This document shows positions 1 to 7,556 of a stretch of DNA of 34,520 nucleotides, one piece after another. Position numbers and translations under genes: made by a program. The DNA is taken from positions 1 through 34,520 of the forward strand of contig CAIRES010000085.1 in assembly GCA_903877645.1 (NCBI GenBank), in the 5' to 3' direction. The number at the start of each line of letters is the position of its first letter. Within the stretch, counting starts at the first letter, position 1. Below the pieces are notes generated by a model that did not search any database, was not told the origin of the DNA, and saw only the letters and a list, made by a program, of their open reading frames with translations. This DNA comes from an uncultured Bacteroidota bacterium. Its GTDB lineage: Bacteria; Bacteroidota; Bacteroidia; Chitinophagales; Chitinophagaceae.

Positions 1-1129
<1,129 letters not shown>

Positions 1130-1250
1130 AAGTAGACAAAGATTGATTAAAAAGTGTGCGAAATTACGTAAAAATAACCGAAAAACTGAGGTTCCTCATT
1201 TTATAACTATTTTAAACCACATTTCGTTTCTTGCTCCCCTTTCCATCATT

Positions 1251-1279
1251 TTACCAAAATCTGACCAAAATTTTGGTAA
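1251..1279. promoter_or_regulatory. Operator-like palindromes between queA and the YD-repeat gene
   Basis: ACCAAAAT occurs twice, 3 bp apart (1253-1260 and 1264-1271). The second copy forms a perfect 14-bp palindrome, ACCAAAATTTTGGT (1264-1277). The 10-bp arms TTACCAAAAT (1251-1260) and ATTTTGGTAA (1270-1279) also form an inverted repeat with a 9-base spacer. The site sits about 84-112 bp before the start at 1363 and 122-150 bp before queA, so it could serve either gene. The structure is seen directly; a regulatory role is inferred. Confidence 0.45.
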
Positions 1280-1362
1280 TTCATTCTTCAAATGTTGTAA
1301 ATTGCAGCTATAACTCAAATTTATTTCTAGATTTGGATTGTATTATAATAAATTTACTAAAT

Positions 1363-2451
1363 ATGAGGACAGCTAATCTAACGATTTTCTTTTCAGTGTT
1401 TTTTCTGATCGCAAGTGCACAAGGCAAAAATGACCTGGCAAAAGATAATTTGCATGGCAGGGTCAAGATGCTCAAAGTAAGTGGCTACAGAGTGGCTAAT
1501 GTAGATGGTAAATTTCAAAAAGGCAGGGAGATACATTCTGTTACCAATCTCTACAACGACAGGGGCTTTATGGTGGAATTCAATTCCTCTGGCGGTACTG
1601 ATACCGTTGAAGAAGAATACATACACTTCAAGCCGGTAAAGAACACCTACACTTACGACAGCCACGACATCATGGTGGCCAACCATACTTATAATGAAGA
1701 TGGCTCACTACAGGAATCATCTAACTACAAAGTAGACAATAGGGGCAACCGGATAGACTGGAGCACCTTCAAAGGCGATGGTACCATACAGTGGCATTAC
1801 TCATCGGAGTACGACAACCAGGGAAATGTACTGGAATCCAATTCTTATTTCCTGGGTAACCTGAAGAAACGCCACACCTACAAATATGATGATAAGGGCT
1901 ACGATATTGAAGAAAGCCTTTATGACGGCGAAGGCAAACTGAAATGGAAAGAACTGCTTACCTACGACACCAAAGGCAATGTAATCGAAGTGACCGATTA
2001 CAAAGGCACAGGCACATTCAATGCAAGGTACATGTACCTGTATGATGATAAAGGCAACGTGACCGAAGAACGCGAATACCCAACCGAAACTGCCACCAAG
2101 TACAAAAAGACCATCACAAAGTATGATGCTGATAACAACGTGATAGAGATCAGCAAAACCAATGAGAACGGCAAACCTACTTACTATACAAAAATGGACA
2201 AGTATGGCAATCATACATCAGACATCACATACAGGCCCGATGGCAAAATACAGGAGAAGATAACGCAGGACTATAAGTACGACGACAAGGGCAACATCAC
2301 CGAGCAGAAAAGGTATTTTGCTGATGGCACACTCGATGAAAAAAAGGCAAACATCTACACTTACGACAAGCAGGGCAACTGGTTCATTAATATCTCTTAC
2401 CTGAATGATAAGCCGATCCGCATCACGGAGCGCAGGGTGGAATACTATTGA
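1363..2451 (+). CDS. Secreted YD/RHS-repeat-like protein
   Basis: About 362 aa. The ATG at 1363 was chosen because a signal peptide follows at once (a hydrophobic stretch ending near FLIASAQG); the frame is open upstream but that part looks non-coding. From about residue 100 to the end the protein is built of 8-10 degenerate repeats of roughly 25-30 residues, each with a YDDKGN-like turn (YDNQGN, YDTKGN, YDDKGNVTE, YDKQGN) followed by a basic/aromatic strand. This resembles the YD repeats of RHS and teneurin proteins, but there is no RHS core motif and no toxin domain at the C-terminus. It is probably a periplasmic or surface protein. It is a single-gene unit with its own terminator, converging on the DUF922 gene. 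The specific function is unknown. Confidence 0.8.
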   Translation: MRTANLTIFFSVFFLIASAQGKNDLAKDNLHGRVKMLKVSGYRVANVDGKFQKGREIHSVTNLYNDRGFMVEFNSSGGTDTVEEEYIHFKPVKNTYTYDSHDIMVANHTYNEDGSLQESSNYKVDNRGNRIDWSTFKGDGTIQWHYSSEYDNQGNVLESNSYFLGNLKKRHTYKYDDKGYDIEESLYDGEGKLKWKELLTYDTKGNVIEVTDYKGTGTFNARYMYLYDDKGNVTEEREYPTETATKYKKTITKYDADNNVIEISKTNENGKPTYYTKMDKYGNHTSDITYRPDGKIQEKITQDYKYDDKGNITEQKRYFADGTLDEKKANIYTYDKQGNWFINISYLNDKPIRITERRVEYY

Positions 2452-2477
2452 TAACCTGGTATGAAATGATCCGGGAA

Positions 2478-2510
2478 AGGTGGGCTTAATAACAGCCCGC
2501 CTTTTTTATT
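2478..2510 (+). terminator. Rho-independent terminator of the YD-repeat gene
   Basis: Arms AGGTGGGCT (2478-2486) and AGCCCGCCT (2494-2502) pair with one G-T wobble around a 7-base loop, followed by a T-run at 2502-2507. It lies 26 bases after the stop at 2451. It overlaps the stop codon of the converging minus-strand gene (2486-2488), so the hairpin covers that gene's 3' end. Confidence 0.75.
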
Positions 2511-3520
2511 TCTTCACTGATCCGTTGCTCCCATTCATGCTGTTTACCCTCTATGGTACCATGATTAGTTTCTGTGTCATACGCACTTTGCTCTGCGTTT
2601 GATGCTTCCATATTTTGCGTTTGCAGTTCTTTCAGCTTTGCAGCATAATTCTCTTGTGTAAGGCTGTCAGCCTTTATAGCCTTCACCAGTTCGCAGGCCT
2701 TGATGGCAGTGATGTTGAAGTGCGTTTGCTCATGCGCCAGCACGCGCGGGTTCTTCCCGTTCTCTTTGAACCAGGATTGCGATATATCAAAGTAAGGGGT
2801 CACCGTCACATCAAGTACCACCTGCCCGTCCTCAGCCTTACCTGAATACAGGAACCCAATGCCGCTGAAAGTAGCAGCAAGCTCTATCACACTGTTATCA
2901 GCAGGCCCCTTGAAGTCCCCGATCTGTAGCGGCCGCTGTGGCGAATAAACGATAACATCAGGCTTAGACATTGTCCTGCCAATTTCAACATTTACCTTCA
3001 CCGCATCATTGGTGGGGATAGCGCCCTTATGTTCCGGCCACCATGCGTCAAATCGTTTCAGGTCCTTCTCCAGCGCCTGCCTGAGAAAACTTTCGATATA
3101 GTCTTCGGGCTTCGGTATTTCCACATCTCCGCTACTGCTATACTCTATTACCTTTTTGCCGCCAGCATAAAACACGAAAGTAGCTTTTGAACTACCGGTC
3201 CATTGCCTGCCCTGCTTCCTCAATGTATAATTGAGCGTGGATATATGCAATACAATGGCCTGCCCCCCTTTGCGATAAGGAACGTTTGTAAGCATCTTAA
3301 TAGCAGGTGCCGTACCGTTATGAAGATTGATCGGTTCGCTTTTATTACCGTCTTTCAGCACACCCACGCTCTTATCCGCCCTGTCATCCATCACATCACT
3401 TATATAAAAGCTGGAAGGCGTATAGCTCACTACTCCTTGCTTCAATACCACGTCCCTACCCTGTGCATCCGCCTGTACTACCTGCACTGCCAGCAACATT
3501 ATAAAAAATACTCTTTTCAT
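2486..3520 (-). CDS. Secreted DUF922-family putative zinc metalloprotease
   Basis: 344 aa when started at the ATG at 3520, which gives a clean signal peptide (MKRVFFIMLLAVQVVQADAQ). The open frame extends further upstream, but that part crosses dispersed repeat sequence and is discarded. The C-terminal third contains RVLAHEQTHFNI, an HExxH zinc-protease motif (His263, Glu264, His267), followed by a helix (AIKACELVKAIK) and a region rich in Asn and Glu. That arrangement matches DUF922, a family of uncharacterised predicted secreted metallohydrolases. The first 190 residues have no recognised domain. A periplasmic or extracytoplasmic location follows from the signal peptide. The substrate is unknown. 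The HExxH motif and signal peptide are seen directly; the catalytic role is inferred. Confidence 0.8.
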   Translation of the reverse strand: MKRVFFIMLLAVQVVQADAQGRDVVLKQGVVSYTPSSFYISDVMDDRADKSVGVLKDGNKSEPINLHNGTAPAIKMLTNVPYRKGGQAIVLHISTLNYTLRKQGRQWTGSSKATFVFYAGGKKVIEYSSSGDVEIPKPEDYIESFLRQALEKDLKRFDAWWPEHKGAIPTNDAVKVNVEIGRTMSKPDVIVYSPQRPLQIGDFKGPADNSVIELAATFSGIGFLYSGKAEDGQVVLDVTVTPYFDISQSWFKENGKNPRVLAHEQTHFNITAIKACELVKAIKADSLTQENYAAKLKELQTQNMEASNAEQSAYDTETNHGTIEGKQHEWEQRISEEIKKAGCY

Positions 3521-3598
3521 ATCGTTTGTAAATTTATGCTTTGATCGAATAACAATTTCTACAGATTTGCATTTTGGGATTTGTTTATGTTTTCCTCC

Positions 3599-3675
3599 AC
3601 TTTGGAATTTGGCCCCGATAGCCATCGGGATGGAATTTGGAATTTGTCTACTGGAATTTATAACCTGGAATTTAC
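3599..3675. repeat. Dispersed GGAATTT / CCGATAGC-ATCGG repeat element
   Basis: Holds five copies of GGAATTT and a 16-bp palindrome, CCCGATAGCCATCGGG (3614-3629), with one central mismatch. Related sequence recurs at 6885-7032, 14986-15042 and, in reverse orientation, 31684-31874. It sits between the divergent DUF922 and thiolase genes, within their promoter region. A possible -7-like box, TAACTTTA, follows at about 3679, ahead of the thiolase. Confidence 0.8.
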
Positions 3676-3715
3676 CTAACTTTATCTCGCCGCACAGGCA
3701 CATGAACTCAGCAAC

Positions 3716-4891
3716 ATGCAGACAGGATATATAGTAGCAGGATACAGGACAGCAGTAGGCAAATCAAAACGTGGGGGCTTTCGCTTTTACCGGCCTGATG
3801 ATTTGGCCGTAGACGTCATCAAAGGACTACTGGCCAGCGTACCACAACTCGACCCAAAACTCATAGATGACGTAATAGTGGGCAACGCCGTACCCGAGGC
3901 CGAGCAAGGCCTGCAGGTAGCCCGCATTATAGCCAATAAGGCCGTAGGCGAATGGGCAGCAGGTGTTACTATCAACCGTTACTGCGGCTCAGGCCTCGAA
4001 GCCATAGCACTCGCCACCGCCAAAATACAGATGGGCATGGCCGATTGCATCATAGCAGGCGGCACCGAAAGCATGAGCCTGGTACCTACAGCAGGCTGGC
4101 GCACAATGCCCAATTACGAATATGCAAAAGCCAACGGCGACTACTACCTGAGCATGGGCCTCACCGCCGAGCAGGTAGCACAGGATTATAAAGTAAGCCG
4201 CGAAGACCAGGATGCCTTCTCCCTGCGCTCGCACCAGCGCGCATTGAATGCCATTAAAGAAGGTTACTTCAAAGAAGGTATCATACCCATCACAGTAAAA
4301 GAAGTGTACCTCAACGAAAAGAACAAACGTGCCGAGCGCGAAACAATAGTTGATACAGATGAAGGGCCACGTGCCGATACATCACTCGCAGCACTTGCAA
4401 AGCTCCCCGCCGTATTTGCACAAGGAGGCTCTGTAACCGCAGGCAACTCTTCGCAAACATCTGATGGTGCCGCCTTCACTATAGTGATGAGCGAGCGCCT
4501 GATGAATCAATTAGGATTGAAGCCACTAGGCCGCCTCATTAACTGCGCCGCCGAAGGCGTAGATCCCCGGATTATGGGCATAGGCCCCATAAAAGCAGTA
4601 CCAAAGGTATTAAAACAGGCAGGCATGTCGCTCAATGACATAGACCTTATAGAACTGAATGAAGCATTCGCATCACAGTCCATAGCCGTCATTCGCACAC
4701 TCGGCCTCAATGAAGATATCGTGAACATCAACGGCGGCGCCATATCACTCGGCCATCCATTGGGTTGCACCGGTGCCAAGCTCACTATCCAGATACTTGG
4801 CGACCTCAAGCGCCTTAATAAGAAATACGGTATCGTTACCGCCTGCATCGGTGGCGGGCAGGGCATTGCGGGAATTATTGAACGTTGTTAG
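3716..4891 (+). CDS. Acetyl-CoA C-acyltransferase (thiolase)
   Basis: 391 aa, normal thiolase length. It catalyses CoA-dependent cleavage of 3-ketoacyl-CoA (the last step of fatty acid beta-oxidation) or, in reverse, condensation of two acyl-CoAs. Visible catalytic features are the nucleophile Cys90 in NRYCGSGLEA, the NEAFASQ loop, His347 in GHPLGCTGAK, and Cys377 in TACIGGGQG near the C-terminus. Beta-oxidation partner genes (3-hydroxyacyl-CoA dehydrogenase, acyl-CoA dehydrogenase) are not adjacent, so it is a single-gene unit with its own strong terminator. The sequence does not settle whether it is FadA-like (degradative) or AtoB-like (biosynthetic). The start at 3716 gives the family's standard N-terminus; an ATG at 3703 is out of frame. 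Confidence 0.93.
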   Translation: MQTGYIVAGYRTAVGKSKRGGFRFYRPDDLAVDVIKGLLASVPQLDPKLIDDVIVGNAVPEAEQGLQVARIIANKAVGEWAAGVTINRYCGSGLEAIALATAKIQMGMADCIIAGGTESMSLVPTAGWRTMPNYEYAKANGDYYLSMGLTAEQVAQDYKVSREDQDAFSLRSHQRALNAIKEGYFKEGIIPITVKEVYLNEKNKRAERETIVDTDEGPRADTSLAALAKLPAVFAQGGSVTAGNSSQTSDGAAFTIVMSERLMNQLGLKPLGRLINCAAEGVDPRIMGIGPIKAVPKVLKQAGMSLNDIDLIELNEAFASQSIAVIRTLGLNEDIVNINGGAISLGHPLGCTGAKLTIQILGDLKRLNKKYGIVTACIGGGQGIAGIIERC

Positions 4892-4911
4892 TATCCCACC
4901 AATACATTACT

Positions 4912-4947
4912 ACCGGCATGCAGATCACTGCATGCCGGTTTGTTTTT
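4912..4947 (+). terminator. Rho-independent terminator of the thiolase gene
   Basis: Perfect 11-bp arms ACCGGCATGCA (4912-4922) and TGCATGCCGGT (4929-4939) with loop GATCAC, followed by TTGTTTTT. It starts 20 bases after the thiolase stop, before the convergent SRPBCC gene. No T-run follows on the opposite strand, so it mainly serves the plus strand. Confidence 0.9.
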
Positions 4948-4967
4948 AATAACTATTGATCAAAATA

Positions 4968-5402
4968 TTACTCCGGCCTTCCCTTACCTTCATTAATAAA
5001 TCTAACGAGGCTCTGTGTCAGATGGCCATTCCAGCCTACTTCGCAGTCGTTATAACACTCAACACCAGGCACTAAGCCAACGTGTGTAAAATCGATCTGC
5101 GTAGCATTCTCCTTTTCCGAGAGTTCAAAAACCACATCGGTGCCGTTCCACTCCTTCTTGTTATTGATCCAATGCAGATTGCAATTGGTCACTTTCCAAA
5201 CCACTTTTTTCTCAGGTACAAATTCGCTGATCTGAAAATCAACAAAAGTGTCCCCGAAGCGAACGGTGAACTGATCATTCAATTGCTCTGCACGACCGGT
5301 GAAGTTCTTTGCCCACCAAAGATCCACCTCGTTGATCTTTTTCATTGCTTCTTTTGCACCGGCATTAACAGTAATTCTGGTGTGAAAATTGTTCGCATTC
5401 AT
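4968..5402 (-). CDS. SRPBCC (AHSA1-like) domain protein, last gene of the ArsR unit
   Basis: 144 aa, a single helix-grip (SRPBCC/START-like) domain of the kind that binds a hydrophobic ligand in a deep cavity. It opens with a FHTRITVNAGAKEAMKKI strand-helix; conserved tryptophans follow (VDLWWAKNF, VVWKVTNC), then a C-terminal amphipathic helix (GHLTQSLVRFINEGKG). It is clearly paralogous to the next gene upstream (5490-5942): both share HIGLVP/HVGLVP, VECYNDC and EGKGxPE. The pair forms a subtype different from the two genes further upstream, which resemble classic AHSA1 proteins. It is the most distal member of a minus-strand array behind an ArsR regulator. Ligand and function are unknown. 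Confidence 0.85.
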   Translation of the reverse strand: MNANNFHTRITVNAGAKEAMKKINEVDLWWAKNFTGRAEQLNDQFTVRFGDTFVDFQISEFVPEKKVVWKVTNCNLHWINNKKEWNGTDVVFELSEKENATQIDFTHVGLVPGVECYNDCEVGWNGHLTQSLVRFINEGKGRPE

Positions 5403-5489
5403 TATGTTCGTTTTTTGAGTTAATATTTATCAGGAAGCTCCTGATCGCTTTTTCAATTCTGCTAATTCTAAAATTCGCTAAATTCTGAT

Positions 5490-5942
5490 TCAGACCGCCT
5501 CTTTTTTCAACTTTTCAGGCATTCCTTTACCTTCTGTTAGCCACTTTAAGAGGCTCTGTACAAAATAATAATCCCACCCTTTTCTGCAGTCATTATAACA
5601 CTCCACTTCCGGCACAAGGCCTATGTGAGTCATGCTCACAACTGTACCCTCAGCCGATTTCGATATTTCCCAGACAACACTGGTTCCATTCCATTCCTTG
5701 ATATTACTCAACCACGGCATATGGCAATCTATGACTTCCCAAACCATACGATGGGCAGATAGCTCCGTTACCTTGAAGGTCTTGTATATTTTTCCGAAGC
5801 GGACCGTAAATACATCTCCTGCTGCCTCGCACTTCCCTTCAAAATTCTCCGACCACCAGGCAGGAACATTAATTATTTTCCGCATCGCTTCTTCCGGCGT
5901 TACATGCACTACTGCGCTGTTGTGATAATGTTGTTGTTTCAT
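5490..5942 (-). CDS. SRPBCC (AHSA1-like) domain protein, paralogue of the downstream gene
   Basis: 150 aa with the same fold and landmarks as the gene at 4968-5402: PAWWSENF near residue 30, MVWEVIDC in the middle, LVPEVECYNDC and a TEGKGMPE tail, plus a few extra lysines at the C-terminus. It lies 87 bp upstream of that gene and 27 bp downstream of the next SRPBCC gene, all on the minus strand, so co-transcription is likely. Tandem duplication is the simplest explanation for the pair. Family members are ligand-binding or, in some cases, stress-related proteins; no catalytic residues can be assigned here. Confidence 0.85.
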   Translation of the reverse strand: MKQQHYHNSAVVHVTPEEAMRKIINVPAWWSENFEGKCEAAGDVFTVRFGKIYKTFKVTELSAHRMVWEVIDCHMPWLSNIKEWNGTSVVWEISKSAEGTVVSMTHIGLVPEVECYNDCRKGWDYYFVQSLLKWLTEGKGMPEKLKKEAV

Positions 5943-5969
5943 TGTTCGTTTTATTTTGCGTTAAAAAAT

Positions 5970-6392
5970 TCAGGATAAATATTTCGCCAGTGAAGTACCA
6001 AGAATATAACTCCATCCTTCTGCAAAGTTGTGTAAAGCAAAATCCGGCACACTCGCAGGGAATGTTTCTATGCCCGAATGTGTTAATTTTAATCTTGTAC
6101 TACCACCGTCTTCAAACAATTCAAAGGTCACATAAGACACACCGGGATAACCCTGGTACGTCCATGTATGTGCCAGCTTCTTGCCATGCAATACTTCAGT
6201 TATCGTACAGACGTGGTGATAGATGCGGCCTTCACGTCCGCCATCAAATTCAAATACAAAGCCTACCTCAGGCCTGAATTCCTTCAGGTCGAAATACCAT
6301 TGTTTCATTTTGTCTTTGTCTGTGATGGCCTCCCATACCTTCTGTGCAGGCACGTTGTAAGTTCTTTCAATTACAAATGGTGTTGTGCTCAT
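5970..6392 (-). CDS. SRPBCC (AHSA1-like) domain protein
   Basis: 140 aa. This is the classic AHSA1/activator of Hsp90 ATPase-1-like form: FVIERTYNVPAQKVWEAIT at the N-terminus, the MKQWYF motif, PEVGFVFEF, then KKLAHTWTYQGYPG and a hydrophobic last helix (FAEGWSYILGTSLAKYL). Such small proteins commonly sit next to an ArsR regulator. It is the intact copy most similar to the broken gene directly upstream (6413-6838), with a 20-bp gap between them, so it may supply the function that copy has lost. Ligand unknown. Confidence 0.88.
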   Translation of the reverse strand: MSTTPFVIERTYNVPAQKVWEAITDKDKMKQWYFDLKEFRPEVGFVFEFDGGREGRIYHHVCTITEVLHGKKLAHTWTYQGYPGVSYVTFELFEDGGSTRLKLTHSGIETFPASVPDFALHNFAEGWSYILGTSLAKYLS

Positions 6393-6412
6393 AATTTATC
6401 GTTTTAAAATGA

Positions 6413-6838
6413 TCAGGAATTCTTTTCAAGATATGCGGGAAGTGATGTAACAAACAGGTATCCCCAGCCGTCCTCAAAATTCTTGCGTGTATAGCCCGGC
6501 GTCTCCAGCGGAAAGGTCTCCAGGCCCGTATGCGTGAGCAGGAAGCGAGTTTGCTGCCCTTCGTCAAACAACTCGAAGGTAACATGAGAGAAACCCGGCT
6601 GGGTAATATTCTCAAATGTATGTACCAGCTTTTTGCCCGGCTGCACCTCAGTAATACGCAACTTATGCTTCATATTACCCTTGCCGTCGCCTATGGTATA
6701 CTCAAAACCCACTTCGGGTTTGAAATCCGACAATGGAAAATACCACTCCTTCAGTTTATTGATGTTGGTTATTGCATCCTATACCTTATGTATCGGTGCC
6801 GGGTAGGTCTTTTCGATAATAATGGTTTCTTGTTTCAT
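6413..6838 (-). pseudogene. SRPBCC (AHSA1-like) gene interrupted by an amber codon
   Basis: Read from the ATG at 6838, the frame gives a normal AHSA1 N-terminus (ETIIIEKTYPAPIHKV), then a TAG at codon 20 (6779-6781), then continues without a break as DAITNINKLKEWYFPLSDF and on to a normal C-terminus at 6413. The intact paralogue at 5970-6392 has Trp at the equivalent place (QKVWEAIT), so TGG to TAG, a single change at 6780, accounts for the stop. A remnant of 106 aa could start from a TTG at 6733 but would lack the first strand and helix. It is the first gene behind the ArsR regulator. A sequencing error or suppression is possible. Confidence 0.8.
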
Positions 6839-6884
6839 CCTGTTTGTTTTTTATGTTTAAAAAAAATAGCCCTCACATTTTCCA

Positions 6885-7032
6885 ACCTTGGAATTTGGTC
6901 CCGATAGCTATCGGGATGTAACCTGGGATTTACCCACACTTTTTCTAACCTTGGAATTTGGTTTTTGTACCTTGGGATTTACCCACACTTTTCTTAACCT
7001 TGGAATTTGGATTTTGTAAACTGGAATTTTCT
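6885..7032. repeat. Degenerate tandem repeat of the GGAATTT / CCGATAGCTATCGG family
   Basis: Three imperfect units, each starting CCTTGGAATTTGG; the first two include GGGATTTACCCACACTTTT. The first unit contains the perfect palindrome CCCGATAGCTATCGGG (6900-6915); the others have a shorter T-rich insert there. The array overlaps the 3' end of the ArsR gene (stop at 6945) and separates it from the interrupted SRPBCC gene. Confidence 0.85.
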
Positions 7033-7343
7033 GCAGCTTTTTCATTTTCCAGGAAACGGCCAAGTGCATCCAACTTCTCAGTCCAAAAGGCTTTATACTG
7101 ATCCACCCAGGTTGATACTTCACTCAGTGCTTTAAGGTCGGCCTCGCAATACCGCTCCCTACCCTGCTGTTTGATAACGATCAGCCCGCACTCAGTCAGT
7201 ATCTTCACATGCTTCGATATAGCAGGCCTGCTCACATCAAAATGGTCGGCCACTCCATTCAGCGTTAGCTTATTGCCTGCCAGCAGGTTGATGATCGCCC
7301 GCCGGTTGGGGTCTGCTATTGCCTGGTACACATCTCTTCTCAT
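6945..7343 (-). CDS. ArsR-family winged-helix transcriptional regulator
   Basis: 132 aa. The core (about residues 3-95) is a typical ArsR-type winged helix: YQAIADPNRRAIINLLAGN, then LNGVADHFDVSRPAISKHVKI as helix-turn-helix with recognition helix, and a wing ending REIRYC-like (GRERYCEADL). No metal-binding CVC motif is seen, so it is the metal-independent kind usually found with SRPBCC/AHSA1 genes, as here. It probably represses its own promoter and the downstream array through the paired sites at 7376-7418. The last 25 or so residues (from about SSLQNPNSK) are encoded by the GGAATTT repeat array and look like an acquired tail; the conserved domain ends near residue 107. Confidence 0.9.
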   Translation of the reverse strand: MRRDVYQAIADPNRRAIINLLAGNKLTLNGVADHFDVSRPAISKHVKILTECGLIVIKQQGRERYCEADLKALSEVSTWVDQYKAFWTEKLDALGRFLENEKAAENSSLQNPNSKVKKSVGKSQGTKTKFQG

Positions 7344-7375
7344 ATTCTTCTTCCTTTAGGCTACTACAACATTAT

Positions 7376-7421
7376 GTAACCATTCGATTACAAATATATA
7401 ACGTAACCGTTTGATTACAAA
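7376..7421 (-). promoter_or_regulatory. ArsR promoter with two operator-like palindromes
   Basis: On the minus strand there is a complete Bacteroidota promoter: -33 TTTG (7418-7421), a 19-bp spacer, and -7 TATATTTG (7391-7398). Two 16-bp imperfect palindromes, GTAACC-N4-GATTAC, lie at 7376-7391 and 7403-7418, 27 bp apart, inside 19-bp direct repeats with 17 matches. One fills most of the spacer and touches the -33 element; the other touches the -7 box and covers the expected transcription start. A repressor bound here would block RNA polymerase. Sequence is seen directly; the regulator assignment is inferred from adjacency. Confidence 0.75.
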
Positions 7422-7556
7422 ATTAATTTTGAAAGAAACAAAATATTAATTTCATCATATAAAAACACTTAGCCTCAATCACAAACTTGCCAAATGACAA
7501 TCTACCCCCCCTTTTCAACCTATCAACTTATCAACGTATCAACTATCTTTATCCCC

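Noticed and set aside
3521-3703. Longer start for the DUF922 protein
   Set aside because: It would put 60 residues from repeat DNA in front of a perfect signal peptide.
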